Shown: positions 1-8,973 of the stretch, one piece after another
Layout: every line of letters starts with the position of its first letter
Numbering within the stretch: position 1 is the stretch's first letter
From: Candidatus Eisenbacteria bacterium
Lineage (GTDB): Bacteria; Eisenbacteria; RBG-16-71-46; CAIMUX01; JAHJDP01
Assembly (NCBI GenBank): GCA_018831195.1
Contig: JAHJDP010000116.1
Coordinates: 1 to 47,772, forward strand
Length of the DNA stretch: 47,772 nt
Direction: 5' to 3'
Program-made: the position numbers and the translations under genes
Notes under the pieces: generated by a model
Database searches by the model: none
Told to the model about the DNA's origin: nothing
The model's input: only the letters and a program-made list of their open reading frames with translations

Positions 1-1
1 C

Positions 2-94
2 TTACCGCGCAGGCTCAAACAATATTACAACCGCACGATTGAGACCCGCTGCATCCCGAAGAACCGCCTTCATGAGCTGAAATACGCCTATTAG
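2..94 (+). CDS. C-terminal fragment of an unidentified protein (truncated by window edge)
   Basis: Frame 2 is open from the window edge to a TAG at 92-94 and gives a 30-residue basic C-terminus ending in ELKYAY. It is rich in Arg, Lys and Tyr and includes a short NRTIETRC segment. A strong hairpin follows at 113-147. The fragment is too short to assign a family. I treat it as the end of a real gene because of its open frame and the hairpin just downstream, but a chance open frame is possible. Confidence 0.4.
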   Translation, partial: LPRRLKQYYNRTIETRCIPKNRLHELKYAY

Positions 95-112
95 AGCCGC
101 GGCGAGCATGAA

Positions 113-147
113 AAGCGCCTGGCGGCCGTAGGGACCGCCGGGCGCTT
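113..147 (+). terminator. GC-rich hairpin after the partial gene
   Basis: The arms 113-125 and 135-147 form a 13-bp stem with one G.U pair around a 9-nt loop. No T-run follows, so it is either a weak terminator or a stabilising 3' structure for the gene ending at 94. The rest of the gap to 342 is AT-rich and presumably holds the promoter of the C10 peptidase gene. I see no convincing -35/-10 pair there. Confidence 0.4.
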
Positions 148-341
148 GACCCCCTCAGATGCAATTTCAGAAGCACAACCTACTATAACGACATTATTAA
201 TAATTGGTTATGATTGTATACACCCGCTGGACTCATTGTGTTACCTCGACAATCAGATTAGTTGCTGCTAAAATATTATTGTGGAATGAAATAGCATCGC
301 CATTTTGGGGGGTGCCCACATTCGAATCGAGGAGGAAGAAT

Positions 342-2846
342 ATGCGTGTCGCCACGATAATAGCCATGATGGTTTCTTTGGCCTTGGGAATTCTGGCAGC
401 AGGTCCCATCGGGTTGAGGGCCGAAACAGCCACACCGTTTGAGATGGAGAGGGTCTGCCATAATTGGCTATCCTTCATGGTTGAACAGAATGGAAGCTGG
501 GCGGGTTCCGAAAATCCGGGTATCGTGGATGCTCAGGATATTGTCGTTGATGGAGTGGTGCTGGCCCGCTGTTACTCAATCGCACCTATGGGCTATATCA
601 TTGTTCCAATTCTCAAAGAAATGATGCCGATCAAAGCTTATTCCATGGACAGCCATTTTGACGTGCATCAGACGGTTGGATTCCCTCAACTCCTAAAAGA
701 GCGTCTTCACATTTACACAAAGACATTTTCTGATAAATATGGAAATCTCGAAGCGATTCAGCCGCTTTCGGGGGATATCGTTTTTAATCCCGCGCAGAAG
801 GAGCGGTGGGCTCAATGCTCAGCAGATCCGGCGCTCTTTCTCAATACTTTGGCCACAGATGGCTCCAGTTCAAGAAGCACAGTGGGTCCGCTGCTATCAA
901 CGGTTTGGCATCAGGGATCACCCTATAATAACTTGTGTCCTGATGGTGACGGCGGGCGATGTATTGTTGGATGTGTCTCCACTGCAGTCTCCCAAGTTAT
1001 GAAATATTTTGAATGGCCTCCTTCCGGTATCGGCGATCACTCCTACTATTGGCCCGGTGATACATCCTGTGGTGGATCAACACCCGGTGAAACGCTCTAT
1101 GCGGACTTCTCTGATCCGTATGCATGGGAGAATATGCCCAATGGTTGTTTTCCCATCTGCGGGGAGATAGCCCAAGATGCCTTGGCCGAGCTTTGCTACG
1201 AAGTCGCTGTCGCTTTTAATATGAACTTTGGGAATTGCGGATCCGGAGCCTATACGAGTGAAGCCATCACGATTATGCCGGGCTACTTTCTCTATGATAA
1301 TTCAATCAATCAGCAATATCGGGGATCTTACACAGCGGAAGCCTGGTTTGAAATGATTAAGTATGAGATCAACAACGGGCGGCCCATGCTCTATAGCTTC
1401 AATTCAGGGACGAGCGGCCATGCCGTCGTTTGCGATGGCTGGTTGGATGAGCTTGGTTTCAGTCAGTATCATATCAATTACGGGTGGGGGGATGAACATA
1501 CCGCCTGGTACACGGTTGATGATATCTTCGGCGCAACCGGAGGTGAAAGAATTATCCGGAATATCTCTCCTGAACCCATATCTGTGACACTTTCGGCCGA
1601 TGGTCTCGGTGACTATCCGACAATCCAGGAAGCTGTTTCCGATCTCTACGGCGGCTGCATTATTGAGCTCGCGGACGGCGTCTATTCCGGCGACGGAAAC
1701 AGAGATATTGTCCTTGCCGGGAAGAGCCTTACGATCCGGTCCCAGAGTGGAGACCCCGCGGCTTGTATCATCGATTGCGAAGGCACCGTGGAAAACCCGC
1801 ATCGGGGTCTTGTCCTCAGTATGGGTGAGGATTCCGAATGCGTTATTGAAAATATAACAATCACAAACGGATATGATGGCAGCGGGGGCGGCGGGGTCAG
1901 CATTGATGGTATCGCCACACCTGTTTTGTCGGGGTGTGTTTTCTCGAATAACACGAGTTCTTGGGGCGGGGCTGTATATGTTAACAACGGCGCCAATCCG
2001 ACATTCAATAACTGCCGCTTCACGCAGAATTCCGCTACCAACAGCGGTGGAGCGCTTCGCATTAGAAACTCAGATGCATCATTAAATTATTGTGTCTTTG
2101 ACGGGAACTCCACAGACGGCAAAGGCGGCGCTCTCGAATGCCGGAGCTCCTCTCCTGATATCAGCTACTGCACATTTTTGCAAAATTCCGCAGTATCCGA
2201 CGGCGGCGGCATCCACCTTTTGACATCCTCGTCACCGGTCATCACCAACACAATCATTGCATTGGGAACGGCCGGAAATGCTGTGCACTGTGCAGATACA
2301 GGTTCTGTTCCCACCTTCAGCTGTTGCGATATTTTTAGCAATGCCGGCGGTCCCGGTGCTGCGGGTTCCTGGATCGGAACAAACAACAATATCGCCCTGG
2401 AACCCCTCTTCTGCGATATGGCCGGCGGGGATTTTCAACAGTGCGCTGATTCCCCTTGCGCATCGGGCCAAAGCCCGTGCGGGATGCAGATCGGGGCTTA
2501 TGATGTGGGATGCTCTTCATGCGGCGCAGGGGCCGATGTTGAGCCGATCTCACTTCCCAATAGACTCACCTTGTCCCCCTGCGCGCCCAATCCCTTCGGC
2601 ACTCTTACAGAGATCACCTACTCATTGCCGGATGGCGCCGGCCTGCATCAGATGGTCCTGAGCATCTATGGTCCCTCTGGGCGTCTGGTCCGGACACTGA
2701 TCAATTCCAAACGTTCTGCAGGCATTTATCATGTCTCCTGGGACGGCACAGATCAAACGGGGAAGCCGGTCGCAAATGGCGTTTATTTCTATCAATTGCG
2801 ATGGAATGATAGGAGTGAAACGCGGCGGGTGCTCCTCATCAAATAA
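342..2846 (+). CDS. Secreted C10 (streptopain-like) cysteine peptidase with beta-helix and FlgD-like C-terminal domain
   Basis: The frame is open from 204, but the ATG at 342 is preceded directly by GGAGGAAG and begins a signal peptide (MRVATIIAMMVSLALG...), giving 834 residues. The peptidase part carries the C10 motif GCVSTA with catalytic Cys211, then SGHAVVCDGW with His360 and an NYGWGDE segment, all typical of streptopain-family papain-fold enzymes. From about residue 410 a right-handed beta-helix begins with DGLGDYPTIQEA and contains repeated GGA(V/L) turns. The last ~90 residues (PNPFG...YSLP...GIYHVSWDG...NGVYFYQL) match the FlgD-like domain common at the ends of secreted FCB-group proteins, often linked to surface sorting. 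Likely role: secreted or surface-bound protein degradation. A perfect terminator follows, so it is probably monocistronic. The family call is firm; the substrate is unknown. Confidence 0.9.
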   Translation: MRVATIIAMMVSLALGILAAGPIGLRAETATPFEMERVCHNWLSFMVEQNGSWAGSENPGIVDAQDIVVDGVVLARCYSIAPMGYIIVPILKEMMPIKAYSMDSHFDVHQTVGFPQLLKERLHIYTKTFSDKYGNLEAIQPLSGDIVFNPAQKERWAQCSADPALFLNTLATDGSSSRSTVGPLLSTVWHQGSPYNNLCPDGDGGRCIVGCVSTAVSQVMKYFEWPPSGIGDHSYYWPGDTSCGGSTPGETLYADFSDPYAWENMPNGCFPICGEIAQDALAELCYEVAVAFNMNFGNCGSGAYTSEAITIMPGYFLYDNSINQQYRGSYTAEAWFEMIKYEINNGRPMLYSFNSGTSGHAVVCDGWLDELGFSQYHINYGWGDEHTAWYTVDDIFGATGGERIIRNISPEPISVTLSADGLGDYPTIQEAVSDLYGGCIIELADGVYSGDGNRDIVLAGKSLTIRSQSGDPAACIIDCEGTVENPHRGLVLSMGEDSECVIENITITNGYDGSGGGGVSIDGIATPVLSGCVFSNNTSSWGGAVYVNNGANPTFNNCRFTQNSATNSGGALRIRNSDASLNYCVFDGNSTDGKGGALECRSSSPDISYCTFLQNSAVSDGGGIHLLTSSSPVITNTIIALGTAGNAVHCADTGSVPTFSCCDIFSNAGGPGAAGSWIGTNNNIALEPLFCDMAGGDFQQCADSPCASGQSPCGMQIGAYDVGCSSCGAGADVEPISLPNRLTLSPCAPNPFGTLTEITYSLPDGAGLHQMVLSIYGPSGRLVRTLINSKRSAGIYHVSWDGTDQTGKPVANGVYFYQLRWNDRSETRRVLLIK

Positions 2847-2876
2847 TCGGCGCGTCATGCATATATGGTTCTATTG

Positions 2877-2915
2877 GACCGGGATCCTCTTCATTGAGGA
2901 TCCCGGTCATTTTTT
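2877..2915 (+). terminator. Rho-independent terminator of the C10 peptidase gene
   Basis: A perfect 13-bp stem (2877-2889 with 2896-2908) closes a 6-nt loop (TTCATT) and is followed by ATTTTTT. It lies 30 nt after the stop at 2846 and separates the two beta-helix genes into distinct transcripts. Confidence 0.93.
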
Positions 2916-3028
2916 GGATGTCCTGGCCTGGTGCTGTTCTGTATGGTAAAATATGCTCACTGCGGATGACGTGCGTGTTAGAAAGGGTCTGGAAGCGTCG
3001 CAAGAAATAATAGGGGGGAGGCATCTGT

Positions 3029-4327
3029 ATGAAAGTTCAGGTGGTGCACACTATCTGTGTCGCTCTTTTGATTTTTGCCATGACTTTTCCGGTCTCGGCG
3101 ACTATCTACACTATCAGCCCGGATGGACTGGGTGATTATGCCACAATCCAAGAAGCCATCGATGCTGCCGCGGATGAGGATACGATATTCCTGACGGATG
3201 GCATTTTTATGGGGGAAGGGAATCGGGATATCGTCTATCTCGGAAAAGGTATCACAGTCGCTTCGCAATCCGGGAGCGCCGAATCTTGTATTCTGGACTG
3301 TGAAAGCACCGAAACCGAACCACACTGCGGGTGTCTATTCTTTGCGGAAGATTTGAGCGCTGTCCTATCAGGTATTACCATAAGAAACGGCTGGGGCGCC
3401 TTAGATGACGAGGGTGGTGGCATCAAGTGCGCCGACGGCGCCACACCCAGCATCAATTTCTGCATTTTCACTGAAAATCAGAATAGCGCGGTATTTTGTG
3501 AGAGCCAAAGCCATCCGGTCTTCACGGAGTGTCTCTTTACGCAAAATCAGGGCATTAGGGGTGGTGGGGTCTATATTCGTGGAGCCAATGGAACTTTCAA
3601 TGACTGTGAGTTCATAGGAAACACCAGCACAAGTGGTGGCGGCGTCTATGGCCATGCCGCGGACCCCAGCTTTACTCGCTGTCTATTCGAAGAAAATATC
3701 GCTGAGATCGGAGGGGCCGCCGGTTTTATTTACGGCGGTGGAGGACATTTTGTCGACTGTACATTTTTGCAGAACGAGGCGCATCAAAGTAGCGCCTTGG
3801 ACGGTCATGGGATGATCCATACGAGCTTTGAGGGGTGTCTGTTTCTGGGGAATTCCAATGAATCTTGGGGCATGATTTCCATGACAAAGAGCTCAGATAT
3901 GAGATTCACAAATTGTACCTTTTGGGATAATGAAGCGCCCGGCGCCGTTCTCTTCTTCGAGGAGCAACAAGCATACTTGGACAATACGATCATCGCCTTC
4001 AATAGAATGGGCACGGCCGTTACCGGGGAGGGAACCGCGACGCTCAACTGCTGCGACATCTACGGGAATGAGGGAGGCGATTGGGTTGGCGGGATAGCCT
4101 GGCAATATGGCATTAATGGGAATATTTCTTCTGATCCCATCTTCTGCGATCCTGAGATAGCCGACCTCCATATCCGCGCCGATTCACACTGCGCGCCTTT
4201 CTCACCTCCAAATGAGGAATGCGACCTTATCGGCGCCTTGCCCGTCGGCTGCTATCCGCCGACAGCCACCGGATCCGCGAGTGGGATAACGACCTGGGGG
4301 CGCATCAAGGCGGTGTATCAGGAATAG
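3029..4327 (+). CDS. Secreted right-handed beta-helix repeat protein
   Basis: The 432-residue product starts at an ATG behind a GGGGGGAGG ribosome site and has a clear signal peptide ending near VSA (residue 24). The mature part opens with DGLGDYATIQEAID and then GNRDIV, closely resembling the start of the beta-helix in the upstream C10 peptidase, and continues with pectate-lyase-type short repeats (GGGV, NCTFWDN, CxFxxN). It has no FlgD-like tail and no recognisable catalytic residues, so polysaccharide binding or degradation cannot be claimed. It probably acts outside the cell or at the surface. The shared domain suggests that the two neighbours arose by duplication and domain loss or gain. 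Confidence 0.82.
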   Translation: MKVQVVHTICVALLIFAMTFPVSATIYTISPDGLGDYATIQEAIDAAADEDTIFLTDGIFMGEGNRDIVYLGKGITVASQSGSAESCILDCESTETEPHCGCLFFAEDLSAVLSGITIRNGWGALDDEGGGIKCADGATPSINFCIFTENQNSAVFCESQSHPVFTECLFTQNQGIRGGGVYIRGANGTFNDCEFIGNTSTSGGGVYGHAADPSFTRCLFEENIAEIGGAAGFIYGGGGHFVDCTFLQNEAHQSSALDGHGMIHTSFEGCLFLGNSNESWGMISMTKSSDMRFTNCTFWDNEAPGAVLFFEEQQAYLDNTIIAFNRMGTAVTGEGTATLNCCDIYGNEGGDWVGGIAWQYGINGNISSDPIFCDPEIADLHIRADSHCAPFSPPNEECDLIGALPVGCYPPTATGSASGITTWGRIKAVYQE

Positions 4328-4353
4328 GAGGCGGGACAAAGGCAGGGAGACTG

Positions 4354-4435
<82 letters not shown>

Positions 4436-4525
4436 ATCTCAGCTGCATATCATGGACCAGGATGGCAGGAAGATCAACCACCGAACTTCTTTTCCAGACC
4501 CTGGATCTCGCATGGGGAGGCCCAC

Positions 4526-4554
4526 TTGACAGGGGCATCCCGACACCGTAGTGT
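4526..4554 (+). promoter_or_regulatory. Sigma-70-type promoter of tRNA-Ala
   Basis: A consensus TTGACA at 4526-4531 and TAGTGT at 4549-4554 are separated by exactly 17 nt. The predicted start lies about 5 nt before the tRNA 5' end at 4566, which fits a tRNA promoter. Confidence 0.8.
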
Positions 4555-4565
4555 TGCGATCTGTT

Positions 4566-4638
4566 GGGGCCATAGCTCAGTTGGGAGAGCGCATGACTGG
4601 CAGTCATGAGGTCAGGGGTTCGACCCCCCTTGGCTCCA
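4566..4638 (+). tRNA. tRNA-Ala (anticodon GGC)
   Basis: The acceptor stem GGGGCCA/TGGCTCC (one G.U pair), a D arm with GCTCAGTTGGGAGAGC, the anticodon stem CATGA/TCATG with loop CTGGCAG (anticodon GGC, codon GCC), and the T arm AGGGGTTCGACCCCC-type loop are all present. The discriminator is A. The next bases are CCG, so CCA is not encoded. A hairpin terminator follows at 4650. Confidence 0.95.
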
Positions 4639-4649
4639 CCGCACCTTAC

Positions 4650-4679
4650 AAAGAGGCCCGGCATTGACCGGGCCTCTTT
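4650..4679 (+). terminator. Hairpin terminator after tRNA-Ala
   Basis: A perfect 12-bp stem (4650-4661 with 4668-4679) has a 6-nt loop. The 3' arm ends in CTCTTT and a T-rich stretch follows a few bases later. It ends the tRNA-Ala transcript. On the other strand it lies just beyond the clpP stop (4709) and may also stop that operon. Confidence 0.75.
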
Positions 4680-4708
4680 GCTGTCTATCTCTTTTGAAAA
4701 TCCTGAAA

Positions 4709-5353
4709 TTATTCCAATTCCTGCCGACTCGTGATCACACGTGTGAGAAGTCCATACTCCAGAGCCTCTTGGGCTGACATCCAGAAATCACGATCGGCGT
4801 CCCGTGTGACCTGCGCGAGATCTTTCCCCGTCACCTCAACAACGACCTGATTATAGGCATCCCGAAGCTTGAGGATCTCCATCGAAGCGATCTCTAAATC
4901 AGAAGCCTGCCCAAAAGTTGCCGTCATCGGCTGGTGCAATAAGAATCGGGAATTGGGGAGTGAGAACCGCTGGTCTTTATCCGCGGCAAGCGCCACCAGA
5001 ACGCCGGCACTTGCGCACAGACCAGCGACCAGCGTCCGGATCGGACATTTCACAAAGCGAATCATATCCATAATGCCGAAACCGGAATCGGCGTCCCCTC
5101 CCGGCGAGTTCACAATTATGGTGATCACCTTATCGGGATCAGCATCCTCGAGTAGGAGCAGGCCCTGGTACATCCGGCGGGCCAGTTTATCGCTAATCGG
5201 CTCACAGGCTAGGATAGTCCTGGTCTTGAGAAAGCGCTCAATCATCCGGCTTTCCTCACCTGACGCTTCAGATTCCTTGCCTTCTTCTTCTTCCATTTCC
5301 TCGTCGTCATCATCGTCATCATCATCCTCGAGCCGCGCCCAATTCTCCAACAT
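4709..5353 (-). CDS. clpP: ClpP-family serine protease with an acidic N-terminal tract
   Basis: This 214-residue ClpP homologue carries the complete triad: Ser115 in CASAGV, His140 in LLHQP, and Asp189 in ADRDF. The His-Asp spacing (49 residues) equals that of E. coli ClpP. It also has the NSPGGD oxyanion motif at 82-87. ClpP forms the barrel of an ATP-dependent protease that works with AAA+ unfoldases such as ClpX or ClpA, neither of which is in this window. Unusually, residues 9-24 are almost entirely Asp and Glu (eight Asp in a row), placed where the propeptide or axial-loop N-terminus normally lies. The start is supported by GGAGAAGGAG just upstream. It is the last gene of a minus-strand cluster. 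Confidence 0.92.
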   Translation of the reverse strand: MLENWARLEDDDDDDDDEEMEEEEGKESEASGEESRMIERFLKTRTILACEPISDKLARRMYQGLLLLEDADPDKVITIIVNSPGGDADSGFGIMDMIRFVKCPIRTLVAGLCASAGVLVALAADKDQRFSLPNSRFLLHQPMTATFGQASDLEIASMEILKLRDAYNQVVVEVTGKDLAQVTRDADRDFWMSAQEALEYGLLTRVITSRQELE

Positions 5354-5406
5354 AACTCCTTCTCCTTTCCAACTCGCCTCGATACCATCCCCATAGGGCC
5401 TACGCT

Positions 5407-5901
5407 TTAAACTGTCGGCGTTTCAGGGGGTGTCCTGGAGTCTCCGCTGTCCTCCCGCTGCTTCCCTTGAGCAAGAATTATGACATTTGAGAGGTCAATC
5501 AACTCAATCCCGGCCCGCTGGCTGACATCAAAGATTTTCTCTTCCCGGTAGAATTTGCCGAAACAGATGCGGCGAATGCCGGCATTGGCGATCAGTTTGA
5601 AGCAATTCCAGCAGGGGCTGGCAGTCGTGTAGATGTCCCCCCCATCTATCCGTATGCCGTTTCGAGCTGCTTGGATGATGGCATTAGCCTCTGCATGCAC
5701 GGTGGCTACGCAATGACCATTCTCCATCATGTGACCCTCCTCGTCGCAGTGGGGGAGACCGCGAATGCTCCCATTGTATCCGGTCGAGAGAATCATCCGA
5801 TCCCGGACGATCACGGCGCCGACCCGGTTCCGATCACAGGTCGCCCGGGTGGCAACCTGTATCGCAATCCGCATGAAGTATTCATCCCAACTAGCTCTCA
5901 T
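5407..5901 (-). CDS. Deoxycytidylate (dCMP) deaminase
   Basis: The 164-residue protein has the cytidine/dCMP deaminase zinc site: His69 and Glu71 in VHAEANAI and Cys97/Cys100 in SPCWNC. It also has the dCMP-deaminase insert GYNGSIRGLPHCDE between strands, with extra possible zinc ligands (His51, Cys52, His57). It converts dCMP to dUMP, feeding thymidylate synthesis. The N-terminus SWDEYFM is typical of the family. The ATG at 5901 follows an AAGGTG ribosome site. It lies 53 nt upstream of clpP in the same direction, so co-transcription is likely although functionally unrelated. ComEB-like proteins belong to the same family. Confidence 0.92.
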   Translation of the reverse strand: MRASWDEYFMRIAIQVATRATCDRNRVGAVIVRDRMILSTGYNGSIRGLPHCDEEGHMMENGHCVATVHAEANAIIQAARNGIRIDGGDIYTTASPCWNCFKLIANAGIRRICFGKFYREEKIFDVSQRAGIELIDLSNVIILAQGKQREDSGDSRTPPETPTV

Positions 5902-5962
5902 ATAACACCTTATGGATCTATCCCTGTTTTCACGGTGAACCTCAACTGGACCGCCTAACCGG

Positions 5963-6592
5963 TTAATCTACCACATTCAGCCGGTAACGGAACCAATAGA
6001 GACGCCGCCCCTGCGCCGCCCATTTCACGGCATAGTTGGTAAGGATCCAGTTCTCTTCCAGTGGATTCCAAAAGCGTCGCTCAAACGTGGGTTCTGTTCC
6101 CATGACCTCCTGAATCCGCTCCACATATCCCTCGTGATCGGATCCGATCAGAATCTCACCACCCGGTATCAGGACTCTTGCAGCCCACTCCGGAAAAGGC
6201 GGATTGAGCATCCTTCGCTTCTGTTGTCGTCTCTTGGGCCACGGATCAGGGAAATAGATATGTATCCGCTGGAGAGTCTGGCTTGGAATCCACCGTGTCA
6301 GAAGATTTCGAGCATCTGTTCTGACAAAAAGGGCATTTTTTATACCTCTTTTGGCGATTCTCTTCATCGAGCTTTGGAAATAGCGGTTCGCGATCTCTAC
6401 GCCCAGAAAATTTGTTTGGGGCCATCGCATCGACGCCTCCAGAACAAAACGGCCCTTGCCCGATCCGATCTCCATCTCCACAGGATTCTCATTTGAGAAG
6501 AGCAGAGACCAGGAAAAGGGTGGCTGGTGTTTTGTAAGATCCAATAGGGGATCGGATGTCATACGCTCCAGGCGGTGGTTTTCCTCATGCAT
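5963..6592 (-). CDS. trmB: tRNA (guanine-N7)-methyltransferase
   Basis: The protein shows the TrmB Rossmann methyltransferase signature: an SAM-binding EIGSGKG, FLGVEIANRYF, the hallmark IYFPDPWPKRRQQKRRM, and a C-terminal SDHEGYVE stretch. It makes m7G46 in tRNA. The start is uncertain. I list the ATG at 6592; a TTG at 6628 extends it by 12 residues, and an ATG at 6562 has a closer GGAG ribosome site. All leave the catalytic core intact. It sits between the DUF2225-like gene and the dCMP deaminase in a minus-strand cluster. Confidence 0.92.
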   Translation of the reverse strand: MHEENHRLERMTSDPLLDLTKHQPPFSWSLLFSNENPVEMEIGSGKGRFVLEASMRWPQTNFLGVEIANRYFQSSMKRIAKRGIKNALFVRTDARNLLTRWIPSQTLQRIHIYFPDPWPKRRQQKRRMLNPPFPEWAARVLIPGGEILIGSDHEGYVERIQEVMGTEPTFERRFWNPLEENWILTNYAVKWAAQGRRLYWFRYRLNVVD

Positions 6593-6663
6593 GGAAAGTA
6601 TGTTGAGGTGTGTCCGGTGCAAAGGCAAGGGGCGTCATCCCGCGGCGGAAATTTTGCATTGGC

Positions 6664-7683
6664 TCAAGCGGCTTCAGAGAGCCTTTTGCCGAGAATCTTT
6701 AGCAATTCTGTTGTGACCTTCCTGAAATGATCCAACTTCAGTAATTGATCCTGGAGACTCCATGTATGATCCAAATCATCCATCGTCTCTTTAGGATGGC
6801 CGGTCTCGCTTTCCCAATTCTCCTTGAGTTCATCGATCTGAATCACCAAATCTTCGAGGAGAGATTGAGCTTTCAAATGATCTCCAGTTTCACCAACCAA
6901 GTGAGCCCTCTGATTTGAGAGTTCAATTCGCTTGAGTGACGTTTCGCCCGGAAATCCCCGGTCGAGGGCGACACCGAAAGCATCGATGGCGATCTTCAGG
7001 GCCTCATTATAGCTCTGGGGTATCAATGACCAGGCTTCCTTGATGGGCTTCAAATCTTCTAGGATCTTCTCGAAGGCCGAAGCCAACGGTGATACGGCCG
7101 GCAATGCGACACTTTCCGGTGTTTCCCAGCAGGGCCCCCCATAATGAAGACGATCGAGATGAAAGCGAGCGATGCGCACCGCGCAATTCCCAATCCGTGT
7201 AAAATCACGAATCTCCGGATGCGGCAGCATCTGAATGGCCAATGCCGCAACCTGAATCATAAAAGCTGAATAAAGGGTCGGATCGATGGGGTTAATACCC
7301 TTGACCAAGGCGCGAAGGGGGCCGTCTCGTTGAATCAGCTTTTTTAAAACAAGGATCTGTTTTAGCGTTCGAGCATTTGGATACTTGACCTTGTCTAATG
7401 AACGGAATGTCTGTTGGGTTTCTGTAAACCCGCAGGCAGGGCAATGAAGCACTCCCAGATCGAACGGCCGCACATTGGGAAACTGATCAGAATTCTTTGT
7501 TCCTGTCCAAATGGGGACCCACTGAAAAAGATCATTTTCTATTTTTGCCCGTCGAACGCGCCGCGGTCGAACCAGGATTTGTTCTGATGATTTGCCACAG
7601 AGAGGACATGCTACAGAAAGAATATAATAAGGCGGCGGTTGGATATTCTTATTCTTGGATGCGTTGATTGGATTTGCATTCAT
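6664..7683 (-). CDS. DUF2225-like zinc-ribbon protein
   Basis: The 339-residue protein has two CxxC pairs, CPLCG (Cys26, Cys29) and CPACG (Cys81, Cys84). Between and after them lies the pattern expected of DUF2225 proteins: a probable rubredoxin-like zinc knuckle followed by a helical domain with TPR-like character. The ATG at 7683 is preferred over the one at 7695, because the latter has its AGAGG abutting the start codon while the former has GGAAG at normal spacing. No enzymatic function is known for the family. It appears to lead the trmB-dCMP deaminase-clpP cluster. Confidence 0.7.
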   Translation of the reverse strand: MNANPINASKNKNIQPPPYYILSVACPLCGKSSEQILVRPRRVRRAKIENDLFQWVPIWTGTKNSDQFPNVRPFDLGVLHCPACGFTETQQTFRSLDKVKYPNARTLKQILVLKKLIQRDGPLRALVKGINPIDPTLYSAFMIQVAALAIQMLPHPEIRDFTRIGNCAVRIARFHLDRLHYGGPCWETPESVALPAVSPLASAFEKILEDLKPIKEAWSLIPQSYNEALKIAIDAFGVALDRGFPGETSLKRIELSNQRAHLVGETGDHLKAQSLLEDLVIQIDELKENWESETGHPKETMDDLDHTWSLQDQLLKLDHFRKVTTELLKILGKRLSEAA

Positions 7684-7806
7684 TCTGTCTTCCATCCTCT
7701 ATGCACATGGCCCAGGCTGCGTTTTAATAATCTCCTGATTCAAGGAGTGCCCCGATAATCCTATCGGTTTAAAGGACTTGTTTCATTAGAACTGGAGTCG
7801 TATTTG

Positions 7807-7841
7807 TTTCGGCGCCGGTCCCATGAGGGACCGGGCCGAAA
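7807..7841 (-). terminator. Hairpin downstream of the Mrp gene
   Basis: The arms 7807-7822 and 7827-7841 form 15 base pairs with one bulged G and a 4-nt loop. Minus-strand transcripts leaving the Mrp gene (stop at 7859) meet it 18 nt later. No real T-run follows (CAAAT), so termination may be weak. The remaining 7696-7806 gap should hold the promoter of the DUF2225-like gene, but I see no clear one. Confidence 0.5.
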
Positions 7842-7858
7842 GTGCGATATGGCCTATT

Positions 7859-8947
7859 TCAGCTGAGGGTTTTCCGATCTTTTAATCCGGATGAGAGTAT
7901 TTCCAGTGTCATCTGGGCCAAGGCCCCGAAGACTCTTGCGGTTGGGGAATCGGGATAACTGACAACGAGCGGATGTCCGGTGTCCCCACCTTCGACAATC
8001 CGGGGATCAATCGGAATCTGGGCAAGGAGGGGCACACCCAATCGTTCCGCCTCCCGCCTGCCGCCGCCGGAGCCGAAAATGGGGGTTTCCTTGAGGCAAT
8101 GAGGACAGATGAAAGTACTCATATTTTCGACAAGCCCAAGGACAGGAACCTCAACCTTCCGGAACATGGTAATTCCCCGGATCGCATCGGCGAGGGCAAC
8201 ATCCTGGGGGGTTGATATAACGATTCCGCCATTCAGTTTCGTCTTTTGCGTAAGAGTAATCTGAATATCTCCAGTACCCGGGGGGAGATCGAGGAGCAAG
8301 AGATCGACACCGGTCCAATTAACATCGGTCATGAGCTGCTCAAGGGCCTTGCCCATCATGGGTCCGCGCCAGATCACGGCGGCGTCAGGATCCAAAAGGA
8401 GCCCGATAGACATGGCTTTGATGCCATAGACATCCAGGGGAACCAAGCGATCCCCGTCCATTTTGGGATATTGTCCCTGGATCCCCAGCATCATGGGGAT
8501 ACTGGGCCCGTGGATATCAGCATCGAGCAGGCCGACTTTCAAGCCCAACCGGGCGAGGGCCAAGGCGAGATTAACGCTGATGGTGCTTTTCCCGACACCG
8601 CCCTTCGCGCTGGCTACGGCAAGTTTCATGGGGATTTTCTCGAGAAGATCCTCGTTCGTAACCGGCGGGGAGGCTGGGGCTGTTTTCGCTCCGCCGGGCG
8701 GCGGCGCCATCTCAACAACATTGAATTTAAGATCATAAGAGAAATCGAGTGGATCCAATACCTTGCGGATTCTTTCTTCCAGTACAGAGGTGGTATCCGG
8801 TTTTCCGGTCACGAAATCCAGGATAATTGTAAAGCCGCCCTCAAGCGATTTTATCTCTTTGACACATCCCATGGTTACAATGTCTGTTTCGCTTTCGGGA
8901 AACTTGACGCCTTGTAGAGCCTGCAGGATACCATCTCGGTTTGTCAT
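7859..8947 (-). CDS. mrp: Mrp/NBP35-type iron-sulfur cluster carrier ATPase
   Basis: The 362-residue protein joins an N-terminal MIP18-family (DUF59) domain (about residues 5-80) to a MinD-like deviant Walker P-loop ATPase. The loop SAKGGVGKST lies at 113-122, and LLDADIHGPS and LLLDLPPGTGD follow. The Fe-S-bridging pair Cys281-Pro-His-Cys284 is present. Members bind and transfer [4Fe-4S] clusters to apoproteins in the cytoplasm. The start has GGGAG about 6 nt upstream. It is followed by a hairpin and preceded, 26 nt away on the same strand, by the secreted unknown gene. Confidence 0.93.
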   Translation of the reverse strand: MTNRDGILQALQGVKFPESETDIVTMGCVKEIKSLEGGFTIILDFVTGKPDTTSVLEERIRKVLDPLDFSYDLKFNVVEMAPPPGGAKTAPASPPVTNEDLLEKIPMKLAVASAKGGVGKSTISVNLALALARLGLKVGLLDADIHGPSIPMMLGIQGQYPKMDGDRLVPLDVYGIKAMSIGLLLDPDAAVIWRGPMMGKALEQLMTDVNWTGVDLLLLDLPPGTGDIQITLTQKTKLNGGIVISTPQDVALADAIRGITMFRKVEVPVLGLVENMSTFICPHCLKETPIFGSGGGRREAERLGVPLLAQIPIDPRIVEGGDTGHPLVVSYPDSPTARVFGALAQMTLEILSSGLKDRKTLS

Positions 8948-8973
8948 CTCGCGCTCCCATCTGGAAAAATGGT

